Source: Neodiprion pinetum (taxonomy: Eukaryota; Arthropoda; Insecta; Hymenoptera; Diprionidae). From it: a stretch of 64,000 nt of DNA. The translations under genes were made by a program, and so were the position numbers. Shown here one piece after another: positions 25,078 to 46,330 of the stretch (position 1 is the stretch's first letter; every line of letters starts with the position of its first letter). The stretch covers positions 30,022,238 to 30,086,237 of the forward strand of contig NC_060236.1 in the NCBI RefSeq assembly GCF_021155775.2, read 5' to 3'. The notes beneath the pieces are model-generated. The model did no database searches. It saw only the letters and a list, made by a program, of their open reading frames with translations, and had not been told where the DNA came from.

Positions 25078-27657
25078 GTAAGTTATAGTGACCACGGCGC
25101 AAATGATGAAGAATGATGTGTGTTGGAAAGAATGGAGAATCGATTAGATCGAATATAGGTAACCGGGCAGGCAGGTGGACGTTTTGGGTTTCGTCGCGAA
25201 ATTTATGCGTGTGCGTGTAAGGTCTCATATTTCCGTTGGGTGGTTCCGTTGGGAATTAGACAAGGGTAGAAAGGCCGCGATGTGCACCGTGATGTTATTG
25301 ACTTTTGTAATCCACAGCGTCAAACAATCACCGAGATTTTCAACCTGAAGCACACAAAATACTCTGTAAAAATAGTCTGTGGACCGTTTTTAAGTTTCTA
25401 AATTGTAACAAGATTGAACGTTTCTTTTAGTCGTCATTCAAATTATTATATAAATCAATAAATATATCTCTGTGATTGTCTGAATGGGCAAAACGCGACT
25501 CTGGACCATCTATCGCGTTCCGTGGTACGCTAGATGCGGAGAGAAGCTGAGCTCGAAGACTTCGCGTCGAAGAGGACCGCCGACCGTCACGCCACACAAT
25601 AATTCATGCATAATTTTCCCTCCCGGACTTGATTCGCATCTGAGAACAACAATCCTCATCACAATGTGTCGGATTCACAAAGATGCAGATGCGGATTGGG
25701 TTTCTACAGAATTTTGCATCAAGTCCTAGATATTTAAGGTTTTTCTCGACAGATCAATCAACTACGTCTTTGCATACCTGATCAAACTTTCAAGTTTGAC
25801 TGCGCATTTTGTGCGGTCACTTGATACTCTTTGGTTCTGAGAGCAGGCGTGGCATTTTTGAGCCTGCGTTCGACGCGTGGTGAAATAAATCGCGGAGTGT
25901 TTAGTAAGTGAAGGATGTTACGGTGAGTCTTTATGAAATTTATCGGCAGTTTACCAAAATATTTGTTCTACGTATCGTACTAATTTATTTTTTAATTTGT
26001 GGCAACGAAGCATTTTTATTCACAGGTACACCAAGAAATATTAAGTCTTCAGTCGAATAAAATATTTACTCTGAGAATTCTCGGTATAAAATTGATGTCG
26101 TCAGTGACCGTAGTTTTACCACTGCTAATTTTGTATTTTACATAGTATTTTATTACTTATTAATAATCGATGAGCTGCAATTTCCTATCACGTATTTCTT
26201 CTTTCACGAAAGTCGATTACATTTTTATTCCTCACTGTGTAAGATTCCTCAAATATTCTTGCGTTTACGCAAGTCTAATGATGAATTTCACAATCATCCT
26301 GGTCACAGAGTGTTGTCGAATGTATTCAGCTGTTTCTTTTTATGGTTTCATTTTATTTTTCGATGAAATTGGGTGTCGGAGGTTTTTCTCGACTTCACAA
26401 TGATCCGTTACATCGATTCCCGTTCATCGGTCGTGTCCGCTTTATATTTTACTCCCGAATTTCACAGATCCCTAGTTTTATTGCTGATTGTATTTGTGAT
26501 AATTTTTGTACTCCTTATTCCACTTCTTGTTGACGCTTTCTGGACCATTTTGATGTTTTCAACCTCAGTTTATAAGTTTCACGTGTTCGCCAGGCTCTTT
26601 ATTCTGGTGATTATCTCTCGCTTCTTGCAAAAAAAAAAAAAAAAACTGTAACGTATGCCATTGTGTTTTCTCATTAATACGCGCCTAATTCAATAAGTTT
26701 GCAAAACGGTATACAAACACGACAGGATGAACATTCAAATCTGATGTTGAGGAACGGCATTTTTTCTCAATTAAAACCCAATTATCGCTTCCAAATTTTG
26801 GGACAAACTGATAAAATAGGTTTATTTAAGTCTTCGACATATATTCAACGTGCTTCTAGCAAAGAGAAAAGTGTTCCAGAATTTTTCGGATATTTTCAAA
26901 TCCTGAGGCATTGAATACTTTCAAATCATAATTTTGAAAGTGTTCAACTAAGCAAAAAAGATTCGTCATAGGAACATTCTTGAAACGATTGGAACTAAAG
27001 ATGAAGTACTTCAAAGTTTTTTCAAAATATTTGCAGCACAAAGTTGACGTCCAGTCTCGATTCCTGATTAATTCGAGGATTAATTGCGACGTAATGCGTT
27101 ACAACAGACAAAATGGAACGAGATGTGTATTAGAATAGTTTGAGAAACGTTTCTTTCTTTTTTTTTCATTCCCGTACAATCTCATTACGTATTTCCGGAT
27201 ATAACGTGATGAACACGCAGTTCCATTTTCAAATCGTAAAAACACATCCCATCATTCTCACCAAGTTATCGTCGGTATAAAACTACGTAGGATATTCGTG
27301 TATGTACAGTTATGAGGGATTTAGATAAGAATAATAAATTACAGCCATTTATCCCGTTATATTTTCATATTGCATCATTTTCATTTATTATATTGTTTTT
27401 CTTTTCTTGTCCATTTTTTTTCCCATCAAACACTTTTTTTCTCTCTTTTTTGTTTTTTTTTCATCCAACTTCTTGTCTTCTTCAACTTCGCGTCAAAATT
27501 CGGTGATAAAAAATTATAAATGATCTGTACCTCCGATGATAACCGCTCCCGTGATTGATCCTGCCAATTACTATAAATAATTTCTTATATTTTAAAAATA
27601 AATTAATCTTAAAACCGATTTTAGAATGAAAATTGTAATCAATTCAAATACCTAATA

Positions 27658-27696
<39 letters not shown>

Positions 27697-29608
27697 TATT
27701 GATCGTGTTATGTTTGACGGTAAATTTCCAAGTCAGTAATAAGTTGCACTTATTGTTAGACGCGATTCTTTTATACTTTCGAAATAAAAAAAAAAAAAGC
27801 TAAACTTGGCAGACTCTTTGAGCGGTTTCATCGGATGGTACAGATCATCGTTAACATATAGTAAAATATATACGTGAATGTTCTTTCAATCGCATATGAA
27901 TTGTATAAAGAAAAACATGCTTGCTGTTATAATTGTGTATTAATATTTTTTTTTCCGTCGCTCGCATTAATTTGATTAGGTATTTGAATCACCGAAACAA
28001 AATTTTTTCTTCCATCTCCCTTTAGAACAAATTCAATGATAATGACAAATAATAATAATAATAATAATAACAATAATAATAATAACAACAATAATAATAA
28101 GTTTCCCGTTTAGGTGTGATTCGGCTTAGTTTATAACTATGGCACACATTAGATGTTTTAAATGCATATAGTAATGATAAAAATAATGAAAGTCCCTATG
28201 TCTTAGAATAAATAAATGCTATCGTAAAGTTTTGCGTAGGTCAAATGTCAAATGCCCTACGTGTCATTTGCTAGTGTCAGGCCTTGAGATTTATGCCTTC
28301 GTTACGTGTCAAGTCTCAACTTCTAACGATAAATAAAATTATTATAGGTATATAATATTGGAACGTATTTTGATTGGGTGTAAATTTTTGGCACACGTAT
28401 AATAACAACAACAACAACAACAACTCAGCAACGTCAACTCGTCGCTCTAACTAGAAGGTAATAAAAGATGAAGAAAAAATAGAAATATACGATTACGTTT
28501 CTTTTTTTCCTCTCGTCATTCTCGAATCTCACGCATTTCATTCGTAAGACGCGAGTTTTATATAATAATATTTATATTATTGTTTGTATGAGGTGATGCG
28601 CGAATACTGACTTGGACAATGTGATGCCATTATATAATTATACGTATAATAACTGATGATACATAAAATATATTCTTATATCGGCTATCCGACGGTGTGT
28701 ACATCGTAAGTTTTGATTACAATAGGAATATTAAAAAAACAAATGTAAAAATTGCCACTCTGGTTAACCGCCATAAATAATCATCTAAAATTAATTTCGT
28801 AACGGTGAAAAACGTGCGATATAAATTATATGTATTCTATTAACATGAGATTTGCATTGAATTGACTCAGTCGTTTTGTATATGTGTGTGTGCGTGTGTG
28901 TGTGTGTGCGTGTGTATGTAATATATATGCAGCGGGGCGAATATTGATTCATATGTTAAATTTTTTCGACAGCGATATGCGTAAAGATGGAAAAACAAAA
29001 AAAATTAGAGAAAGGGAGATAAAGGGGGGATAAAAAGAATAATTACTAATTTGCAAAACTTGAGAGGTTCTCAATTAACGCAGGGATAATGAGATTTTTC
29101 GATGCGTAAGGCATATTTAACATTATTGCTCAATGCGTCACTTTATATGTACAGTGTATAGATCATTATTTCATGTGTATACAGTAGACTGTATCTAAAA
29201 AAAAAAAAAACGGCTATTTTTCGGTTTTTTTCAAAATTCAAGTCGAAAATGTTACTCCAATGCTATGTAAATGGGAAATAAAAAATCGCGATGAGACACC
29301 TCTAAATATTAAATATTCAAAGTTGAAACTTGGGCAAAATCTTTTTTCCTCATTTGGCACGATATTTTAGACTTGAATTAAAAAAAAAAAAAAAATACAT
29401 ATACATATATATATTTTTTTTATGTAATCTGGTGTACATCGTCATGGTGCTCAATGTTCGCGTGTCTTATTGTAAAAAAAACTTACTCGTGTGTATTTTT
29501 TTTTTTTTTTTTTCATTTAGACTACCGTCCGACGGCGTTTTGTCAATGAAGGGTTGTTCGAATATTTTCCTGCTGAATTCGGACTAGATACATGGCGTGC
29601 AGATTCGT
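25078..29608. other. Intergenic region between the candidate lncRNA and the TGF-beta gene
   Basis: No protein I recognise. A GC-richer patch at 25480-25720 has an 81-residue open frame with no family resemblance. Around 25800-26030 a possible 5' exon ends at a GTGAGT donor (25922) and meets an acceptor at 26025. The remainder is AT-rich with simple repeats: (TA)n near 27661-27691, AAT/AAC triplets near 28050-28100, CAA triplets near 28406-28425 and a TG/CG tract near 28883-28917. Confidence 0.4.
28048..28100. repeat. (AAT)n/(AAC)n triplet microsatellite
   Basis: Run of AAT units with scattered AAC units in intergenic DNA. Confidence 0.8.
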
Positions 29609-36947
<7,339 letters not shown>

Positions 36948-37633
36948 TTTTCACCCCAAGTATTCCTTTTACCTTTCAACTTTTACTCTCTCTCTCTCTC
37001 TCTCTCTCGTTCTCTCGCTCTGTCTCCTTTCTTCTGTCTTTTTTCCTGCCAATTTTTTATTTATCGCCGAGTTTAAATCCCCGCGGTTGAATATAAAATA
37101 GAAGAGAGGAATTATCTATTTGGGTTGAGGGAGAAGAGAGAAAAAAAAAAAAACATTCACTGTCTTGCAACGCTAGTTCGCGATAATTATATACGAAGAA
37201 CCGTTTTTAACAGCAGTTGTTACGCGTGTACATACGTCTTATTTTAACTGGGATTGAAATACTCCCGTAATACGAGTGAATTAATTTGACGGGAGTAGAA
37301 ACGAGGTTTTTTATTAACGTTTAAGAAAAATTCAGTTATCATCGATGAATTTTTTACTCTAGCCAGTCGTCGTTTGCTAATTATTTATATATTTATTTAT
37401 TTATTTATTACGTTGTGTACGTATTACGGCTCGGTCGATGCTTGCGAACGCTTTTCACGGCTCTTTAGAACCGTCCGCTTTCGCATGTAACTCGAAACTA
37501 CACTGAGGACTGAAACCGAAGCTCATGATCTATGTATATAATGCGAGATGTAACGAATGCGTTGAGAGGCGCCCTTTGCCCCGGGAACAAAGTTAGTCCG
37601 GATTGGTTAACGAGTACGACGCTATCAGCTCCC

Positions 37634-37647
37634 GGAGCACGTGCTCC
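37634..37647. promoter_or_regulatory. Palindromic E-box GGAGCACGTGCTCC
   Basis: A perfect 14-base palindrome centred on CACGTG, about 690 bases upstream of the ligand start codon. CACGTG is bound by bHLH factors of the Myc/Max, USF, Clock and MITF type. Function is inferred from motif and position only. Confidence 0.35.
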
Positions 37648-38301
37648 AAACATGTTGCTTTTCATTTGCTACATCCCAGTCCAAGATCTAATCCGTTGAC
37701 ACCAATCAGATCCTCGATCCTTGATCCCCAATTCCCGGTCACTTCGCTGCTCCTACGTTAATTCGATCCACCAAGTATTCGGGATTGATACCGCTTTTCC
37801 TATGTATATAATATACGTATATATGGCGAATTCCGTACCATTTTCACGGTATCGAAAAAGCACTTCTGAATTTTTTCAAATTTTTCCGTTAAATCGTTAA
37901 TTTTCTATGATTATTGAAAAACTCATCTAAAAATTGGCGATTGTTATAAAATTTTTTCAAATTCTCCCAAATCCTATTTTTCATCCGGATCATTCTGACG
38001 CCCGTCCCGTGATGGGACGATTTTTTTTTTTTCATTTATTTATTTGTTTTTCGGTACTTTTAACATTTTCAACAAACGCAACGTCGTGTTCCAACGTTTC
38101 GAAACCTTTCAAAAAATTGCCAAACATTCTGCGCCCTTGCGTTAAAAAATTAAGAATTGAAAACAGACTTGTTGGTAATTTTTTGAAAATTTTAAAAGTG
38201 CTAAAAAAGAAAGAAAAAAAAGGAGAAAAAAATCGTCAAAATCACGTAGCGAATCGAAAATGGCGAGGAAAAATCATTGGTCGTGTTGACATGGAATTAC
38301 C

Positions 38302-38303
<2 letters not shown>

Positions 38304-38357
<54 letters not shown>
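38304..38357. repeat. (TA)n microsatellite
   Basis: About 54 bases of uninterrupted TA. Confidence 0.95.
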
Positions 38358-38364
<7 letters not shown>

Positions 38365-40089
38365 ACATATTTCTTTTCACTCTTACTGTTGACACTTCGT
38401 GCGGTGTTAGGTTTGTTTGTTTATTTTACCCGATTGAAACCAATACCTTCGGTTAAGTTTGACATTTGTTAAATATTTACTCAACATCTTCCTCCTTTTA
38501 ATTTTTCTTCCTCTTCTTCGCGAAATTATCTTCCAAACTACGAAACTTTCTTAGGGAAGAAAACTTTTGCGATTTCTTATTCTTAATTTTATGCCACGTC
38601 GTTTTTCTTTCTCTCTTTTTGTTCTTGTTCGGATTATTTTATCCTTCCGTAAAAAGTTCGCAATTTTCAAAATTCTCATCAACGATTTCATCATCTTATT
38701 CGTGCGATAAATTTGAACGAAGAAAGGCTAAAAAAAAAAAAAAAAAAAAAAAAAATATGGAAGAGAAAGAAAGAGGGAGAGAATAAAAGATGCCAATTAT
38801 TCGGACACTGACCCGCTGTGTAGGTATTTTTGTCTGTGAAAGTGAATATTCGATTGAATGTATTAAAAATTTATAGGATTCAAATGAGGCTAATTTGAAT
38901 CGAATGAAATACATAATGTATTATAGTCGACTCGTATAAATACTGGGACAAATAGGAGTAATTGTAATAATTTATTTGTACTTTGACAAGCTTCTGTTTG
39001 GTTTGATTAAAATTTTACAAAATAGGCTTTTAAGATTTCAACTCGAGGAAAAAAAATTGAAAAAATAAAATTGCACAAAGAATCGATCTACGAGTAATTT
39101 ACTGTGAAATTAGGGGGATTAGTTTTTTGGTTGGCAATTTTTATGGAGAATCTCACGCGTGTAAAACTCATCTTGTAACGCGAATAACGCTTTGAAATGA
39201 GTGTGAAAAATTTTATTGCCGGTGTCCGCGTTAATATGTTTTTTTTATTTTTTGTATTTTTATTTTTGCGACGATCAGTTTGATAACCTTTTTTTCCTCG
39301 CATGCTTTGTCCAACAGAATTCCAGAGTGATTTTTGTGCACTTTTAAATTACAGCAACGTTCGTCGCAGTGGCAAATGTTTGATTAAACGGATGAAATGC
39401 AGGATGAAAGTAGTATGTTGATTGGAAAATGACCGCGCGGTCAGTACGAGGATCAATTTAAGAATCAACGTGCGAGTTTTAATTTCCTGCTTCAACCTCC
39501 TCAACCTCCTCCTTTTTCGTCTCAGCTTCGTCTGCTCTTTAAATTGTCGATACCTTGCCTTACCGAAATTTGACATTTAATCGTATTGTACGAAATGAGT
39601 TTTACATGTTTTCTTTTAAATTACGGAGGTTCGTTGACTAAAAATCGACAATATCAATTTTATTACAAGATAGTCGTACATTTACAATCAGTACTCTTTA
39701 AAAATGTAAATACGGTAAGTACTGGTATTTAAAAAAAAAATTTCAGACATCAATGTTACGTTTTAAATCGATTCAAAATTGGTAAAAAGTCTAGTACAAG
39801 ATTTGTTCCATTTCACTCCACAATGGCTTTTTCATTCGGAAGACTATTTTCAATGAATCTATTAGATTTCTTAACAACTTTGAAGCGATTCGAAACGAAG
39901 CTTGGATATCTAAGCTTTTCTTTGCAATTCCAGTATTTTCAATTTCTATATTCTTATACGGATCTTAGTTGTTCACGAATACAATAATTCGATAAATATT
40001 CAGTGTACAACCGTCTGTTGATAAAATTAATAAAACATGTAGATTTTTGACAAATCAAACGACGGGCTTTCTCTCAAGTAATCATAGTG

Positions 40090-40470
40090 TCACTATCGTT
40101 TGAAATGGTTTCGTAATCATTGATATTAAAATAAAATTCTGCATCGGTAATCGTTGTTAGTAATGATAAATTATTTAGGATAGCAGAAATCTCTTTTTAA
40201 ACGTGAGAAATCATGAGAAATCATGAGAAATCATGAGAAATCGTCCGATCAAAGTGAAATTCATACATCATTCGAAACGATTTCTTAGTCTCTGAAATCA
40301 GACTTGAAATCATTAATATTAAATTGAAATTCTACGTCAGTAATCGTTGACAGTCGTGAGAAATGATTAAGGATTACAGAAATCTCTTTTTAATGATGAG
40401 AAATCATGAGAAATGCTTTTTATCAAAGTAAAATTTATTTTTCAAGCAATCTCTTGTAATCGCTCTGTAA
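40090..40470. repeat. Diverged tandem duplication, period about 193 bp
   Basis: The word series AATCATTGATATTA, TCGGTAATCGTTG and CAGAAATCTCTTTTTAA is repeated 193 bases later in the same order with substitutions. Copy 1 also contains four GAGAAATCAT units in a row. Confidence 0.7.
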
Positions 40471-43400
40471 AGTGTAAGTAATCACGAAAGACTTTAATCG
40501 CGGTGTAACTTTTTCTTTCCTCATTTAAACACCCGTCGCAACCAAGCCGCTTAAATTTCGTTTCAACTTTTTCTCCTCCCGCATGTCATTGAGCCTTAAG
40601 CTGGTCATGTTGAGAGCGAAATACAGCGCTAATCGGTTTTATAAACCGTCCAGACGTGCCGCATTCGAGTGTTGTAACGCTCGTCTCGACGAGGGCAGAC
40701 GGCTTTAGACACTTTTATTCAATGAGACAGATGATTGGTAATAAATGCAATTGCGACTGGCTGCGGTGGCTACTTGTTCTAATTGTAAATTTAACCAACG
40801 TTCATCGTCCGCTGTTTATTGCCTTGTGTAGAACAGGCGTGAATAAACTTACGAACCTTCGCACAGATTTCTCGGAGGTATTTTTCTTTTATACTTGACA
40901 TTTGCAGAAGCTTTTACGGTCCTCTTTTTGTTTTTATAGGGATCAAAATTTAGTACGAAGATTGGAAAGTTTAAGGGTCGCAAGTATGACGATAATTTCA
41001 TTTTGTAGAATTCCAAAATGCGGAAAAAGATAACGAAGTTCACTGAAAGTTAGACAGCGGACTCAAAAATTAAGGTAATCAAATTTTCCAACCGGCGTTT
41101 TAAAGACGACAAATTTTGTCTTTTTAGAAAATTCTTTGCGTTCTTTTTTGGCCCAAGTACATAGTTTTGAAAAATTTTTTTCACGTTTTTACGAGGCCGT
41201 TTTTCGGCTATTTCTTAGCTACCGAAAATTAACCCTACAGCTTGTGGAAAAATTTTGAATCGGTTTTTTCTATGACAAACTTGAAAAGGATATCAAAACC
41301 TACGGAAAGTTTCTAAAAAACTTTCTAACTTTCAATGCGGCAAGAAATTTCGACTGGTGTAGGTACCCGAACTTTTGCTAGGCAATGTATATATTATTAA
41401 AACTCAAAATGTAGAAATGTCAAAATCGTACATAAAGGAACTGATAAATAGAATAGTCAGATTTCGGACGGCTCTGCGTTCTGGATTTTTTTATTCTCAA
41501 CCATTCCGATGATTCTACAATTGAACTTACCGACATTTTGAAATTCTGTAAAACAGATATGCGCCTTTTATACCCTTTTAGTTTTGACCAACTGATACAA
41601 CCGGTGAAATACAATTCAGCTATTTAATTCAATAAAATTGTATTCGTCTCGTCGAGATTTTCTCATATTTCGCAATTCGAAAATCCCTCGTTTTTTTACG
41701 TCCCACTCTTCGCGCAGTGCACGTGATAGGAAATCGTAAGAGTAGATAAAATCGCTTGTAGTAATCTTTCATATTGTGTATATTATTATTATACCCTCGG
41801 CTTTTATTGCCGAACCAAAAATTTCGCGGATTGACAGCAGTGGTGCAATTAAATTGTAAGATTTTGATAAGAATTAATCGCAGCGTGTGGGTGTACCAAT
41901 TAAATCAACATTGCATCATCTTTATTTTCCCCCCACAAATCGTTATCGCTCGTTGGCAGCGTTTCATTGGCGGTAAAATCAAGGATTCTTGAATTTTGTA
42001 GGTAGGTATTTAAAAAATAAGAAATATTGCGGATAGCTTTGGAAAGAGCGATATATTGTTTTTTTTTTTTTTTTTTTTTTTTTCTGCACGAGATAAATCC
42101 CCAAGATTTTTGTGAAAATTCACTCTGTTTTTCCAACTTTCTTTCATATTTGTTTACTTACACACGAACGATCGACTGACTGAGCGGAATTTTTTTACAA
42201 GCTTGGTAGTGTGCGAAATTCTCACTTTGCAAAAACAACGACAATGACGTTAATGCAAGCGAGAGTACAGAGAAACGAAAAATGAGAACGATTTATTTAT
42301 CGAGGCGACATAATAAAACGTGCGTAAAACTGTCAAGTTGTATAGTTCCCGCGATATTGTTACAATATCTTCTTATCATTGCATGCGTCTCGGACAATTA
42401 AGCTCGATTACTCTTCGCTATTACATCAGATTCAATCTAATTGCTAATATACAAACGCTATCTCCCCTCTCGTTTATCATTCTTCTACACAATTTGTTAC
42501 TATTATTGTTGTTATTATTACGTTTCTTAATGCATTGGTCGTTGTTTTTTTTTTTTTTTTTTTATTTTTTTCCCCTTTGATTTTTTTCTTCATTTTTGCC
42601 CACATGTTTGGGCATTCCTATTTTATTTTCGTTTTTTTTTTTTTTTTTCGTCTCCGCTGAAATTTGGTAAACAGAAAAATGTTTATCCGAAAGAAATCAG
42701 CTCTCGGGACTGATTCCTGAAATGGATGACGTCGGTTTTGCTGGTCCGCCGTATGAGTGGGGAAGAAAAAAAAAAAGATCGAAAGACAAATAGCAAAACT
42801 GTTGGAAAGCCCGAGAAGCTTTCGGACTATCGTTGAAAGAGAACGATAAAAAAAAAAATTGTTTCTTGTAATATTACTTCGAAATCGTGCGGATACTATA
42901 AAAATTTCCGCCACTGAGTTGATACGAATTTTGATTCAATTCTGATAATGGTAAATATGTTTGGTTTTTTATTATTGGAATAAACTTTGCAAATATTTAG
43001 TCGCTTCGTTTGACGCGCGTTACAATTTTACGTCGTTTGAATGAGCATTGTTTTTTTTTTATTTTTTTTTCCTCTCTCGTTTCCTTACTTCGCAGTACAA
43101 TTATTATAACCAACGATAAACGGAGTATACTGTACGGATATACTTATGATTAATTAATACTAATTAGATTTTTCGTGGTATGTATAAACAAGCGACAAGT
43201 ATAAATCTGGATAATATAGTGTTCAAAATCGTAAAACCGAGTCGTAGGAATCGTGACGTCTTATAAAAATCATATTCGGACGGCATATTCTTTACTGCGT
43301 GAAAAAGATATTGACAAAAAAAAATTACACCGAAAGGAAAAAACCCCGCATGAATACACACGCAATTTTTTCGCGCGCTGAGAACTGACGAATGTAGCAA

Positions 43401-43511
43401 ACGGTTTGGATGTATAAGTTTAATAATAATTATAAGATTAATAATTCACCACGGGCACGAAATATTGTCGATAAATTATCTATAACATAAAAATTATTAG
43501 CCACGTCCCTT

Positions 43512-43519
<8 letters not shown>

Positions 43520-43585
<66 letters not shown>
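43520..43585. repeat. (TA)n microsatellite
   Basis: About 66 bases of uninterrupted TA, the longest in the window. Confidence 0.95.
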
Positions 43586-43588
<3 letters not shown>

Positions 43589-45929
43589 TGTATGTATGAA
43601 TATGTTTATGGATTTTTATAGTATATTATAACTTACGGAGAATTGTTGACGAGACGAAGCAAAGTTCAATAGGGTGTTTAACAACTACGTGACACGCATT
43701 CTTCCTAAATAGTAGCATACCGCCACGTAACCTTGACCGGAAATTGACTTCGCGCCTTCACGTCCTCGTTTATTGCTCTCACCATAATTCCCGATTCAAG
43801 TATCGTTCCATTAGGAAAATAGACGATCATCGTTGTTTTCTACGCGCATACAAGTTGACGGAATCGTTGAATCGTTTTATTTTGAAATCACGTTATGTGT
43901 AAATATCGCGATGCATTTTTTTTTTTATTGCATTATACAAAGCAGAAAGGGTTACCGAGGTTTTTCAAATTCCAAATGTATTTCCTTATTTCTCAGTGTC
44001 CATTGTATCCCTCTCTTTTTCACCGTTAATGAAACAAGTTTTCAAACTTCCCGCGAATTTTGGGAAATTCTCACCATTGGCTGGAGCACTTGTGACGCAA
44101 CAATATTCGCACGTGGCGCCATCTCGTCGAGTATTTGTAGAGATGAATTACCGTGTCCATGATAAATTGAGTTCTCCAAGAGGATATAGAGTAATGTGCA
44201 TAGTATACTTGAAAGAAATAGGTGATAAATTTTCGAAATTGTTTGCTTCGTAATCAATAAACTCCCTCGGTTGGAATTTATGGTACAGAAGAATAAATCA
44301 AGCATCAAAAAATGAATCTCAGAATTCGATCTTTCAAATTTCTGTGAACTACAAAAAAAAAAAACAAAAAAAAAAAATTTGATTTTGCTGTTTTTTTTTT
44401 TTTTTATCTAACACTCGAAAATATGCAGAAGTCGGGATTCGTGAAGTTTATTTTTACCTTTAATCCGTAAGAGGTACGCGTATTGATTGTAACGTACATT
44501 GCGAAGTATGGATAAGAAATCAACAATTTGACATTGGCTTTGTTTGTCACTCGCGGTTTTTCCTTGTACGCTATTATTGTATTGTCTTCACGAAGTCAAA
44601 TTTCAAGTACGTTAACCGTTTTCGCATAGCAATCATTTTAACTTTAGAGGCTCGTCTCTGATTTTTTTGAGAAAAATGAAGGTTACGCGTGTAATATACA
44701 CATTAATTCGCAATCAACTAGCGTATATATATATGTATATATATGTGCAATGAGATTGTACCAGTTCAAGTTTCGAGTAAATGTAATTAAAAACAAAACA
44801 TGCATGCACGGTCATTAGTAATATCATTCTTATGTTTTCATTAAGAAAAGTTCAAGCTTATACTATTAATCGTTGTTAAGAGCATCTGAAAGTCGTAAAA
44901 TCAACAACAATATGGTGGATATTGTAACTTTCAGATTAATTGTGATCATGAAGAGTGCCTTGAACTGTCCGGTAAACTACGTCGGACTGATTAGAATATA
45001 TTTAAACCGATTGCTTTTGAGTTGAAATATCCAATAACAACCATAATAACAGCAGCAACAATTTATCGCAGCTGAGAAAATATCTTATCCCTCCAAGTTT
45101 TCGAATCGCGTTATAATCAAAAATCTGAAAATTTGTCACCATTTGTTCCGCGCTCTTTTCCTTGTATATTTTACTACACTGACCTTTGACCGTATGACGA
45201 GAGATAAAACCTACGATAAACACGATTAAACGTCAAGTCTTGTGTGCGGAGTAAAAAAAAAAAAAAGAAAATGCGTATTCACCGTTTTTACAACGTCCGT
45301 TGCATCTACCTTACGGTTGTTATCTATTCGACACGTTATGTTGTATCTATCTTACTTTGTCGTTCGAAGGGCACGACGATCACTCGAGGACACCGAGTTG
45401 TTGTTTCTTTGAAAATTTTTTTTCCAATTTCAGTATATATGCGGGATTATCGAAGTTTCGTTCAATGTCAAAAACACACTCAAGACGTGGCACGAGGCTT
45501 CAACGATGCTATACGTGTATCGACGTAAATTGTAAAAATTCGGTTCTTAGTTATAGCCGTGGGATTTCGTTTTCTTAACATCGAGTATTTACGTAGAAAA
45601 ACATGACCTCGATTTTTGAACATGTTAGAAAATGGTCGGAAATGAATCCCCGGTTTTAATTTCCCGTTTCTCTTCTTTCGGAGAAAAAAAAAGGAAGTTA
45701 ATTGTAATCACCGTGAAAATGAAACGTTGGGTTTTACACTATATCTCGATGTTTTGAGATCTAGAGCAATCACCTCCGATCGTTTTTTAATTTTTTTCTC
45801 CGACGATATTTCGAGGACGAGTTACCGGATTTCAATGATTTTTGTCTCAATCGACGGGGCGTTTCAAAACTAAGAACTGAATGGATTTTGACTTTGATCG
45901 ATTCGGAACTTTTTCGAATCATTCAAATA

Positions 45930-46330
45930 ACTTGATTCCACAAAATTGAATTATGATATCTTGAACGACAAAAGAAGAACTAAAAACATTTGGATCTTCA
46001 GGAAATTTCGAACTCTAAGATTTGCTGGAACTGTGATCACGAATCTGAAGTCAAATTTGCGAAGTCCGAAATGGCAAATCTAATATTGTGGAAAAATATC
46101 TAAACAAATTCGGATTTTTTATGAAAATTGGTAGGCAGAGGTTTTTTGGAACACCGATAACGAATCCAATGTTAGATTTCCAAAATTGTTGGTGGTGGAT
46201 CCATTATAGTGGTTGAAATTTAAAAAAAAAAAAAAACATATTTTCCTGCAACGTAATTATACCTGAAGGCTACCAAATCGTTAATCACGAATCTAAATTT
46301 GTAGTTCGAAATTAGAATTGGATATTATTA
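45930..46330. repeat. Degenerate dispersed repeat cluster
   Basis: Three successive degraded units share the order (A/G)TCACGAATC or GATAACGAATC, a TTAGATTT/TCAAATTT word, and GAAATGG...AATATTGTGG or GGTGGATCCATTATAGTGG. The unit resembles those at 36262 and 62600. Confidence 0.45.

Noticed and set aside
25484..25729. 81-codon + strand frame in a GC-richer patch
   Set aside because: No recognisable domain, no good start context, and it crosses the suspected noncoding region.
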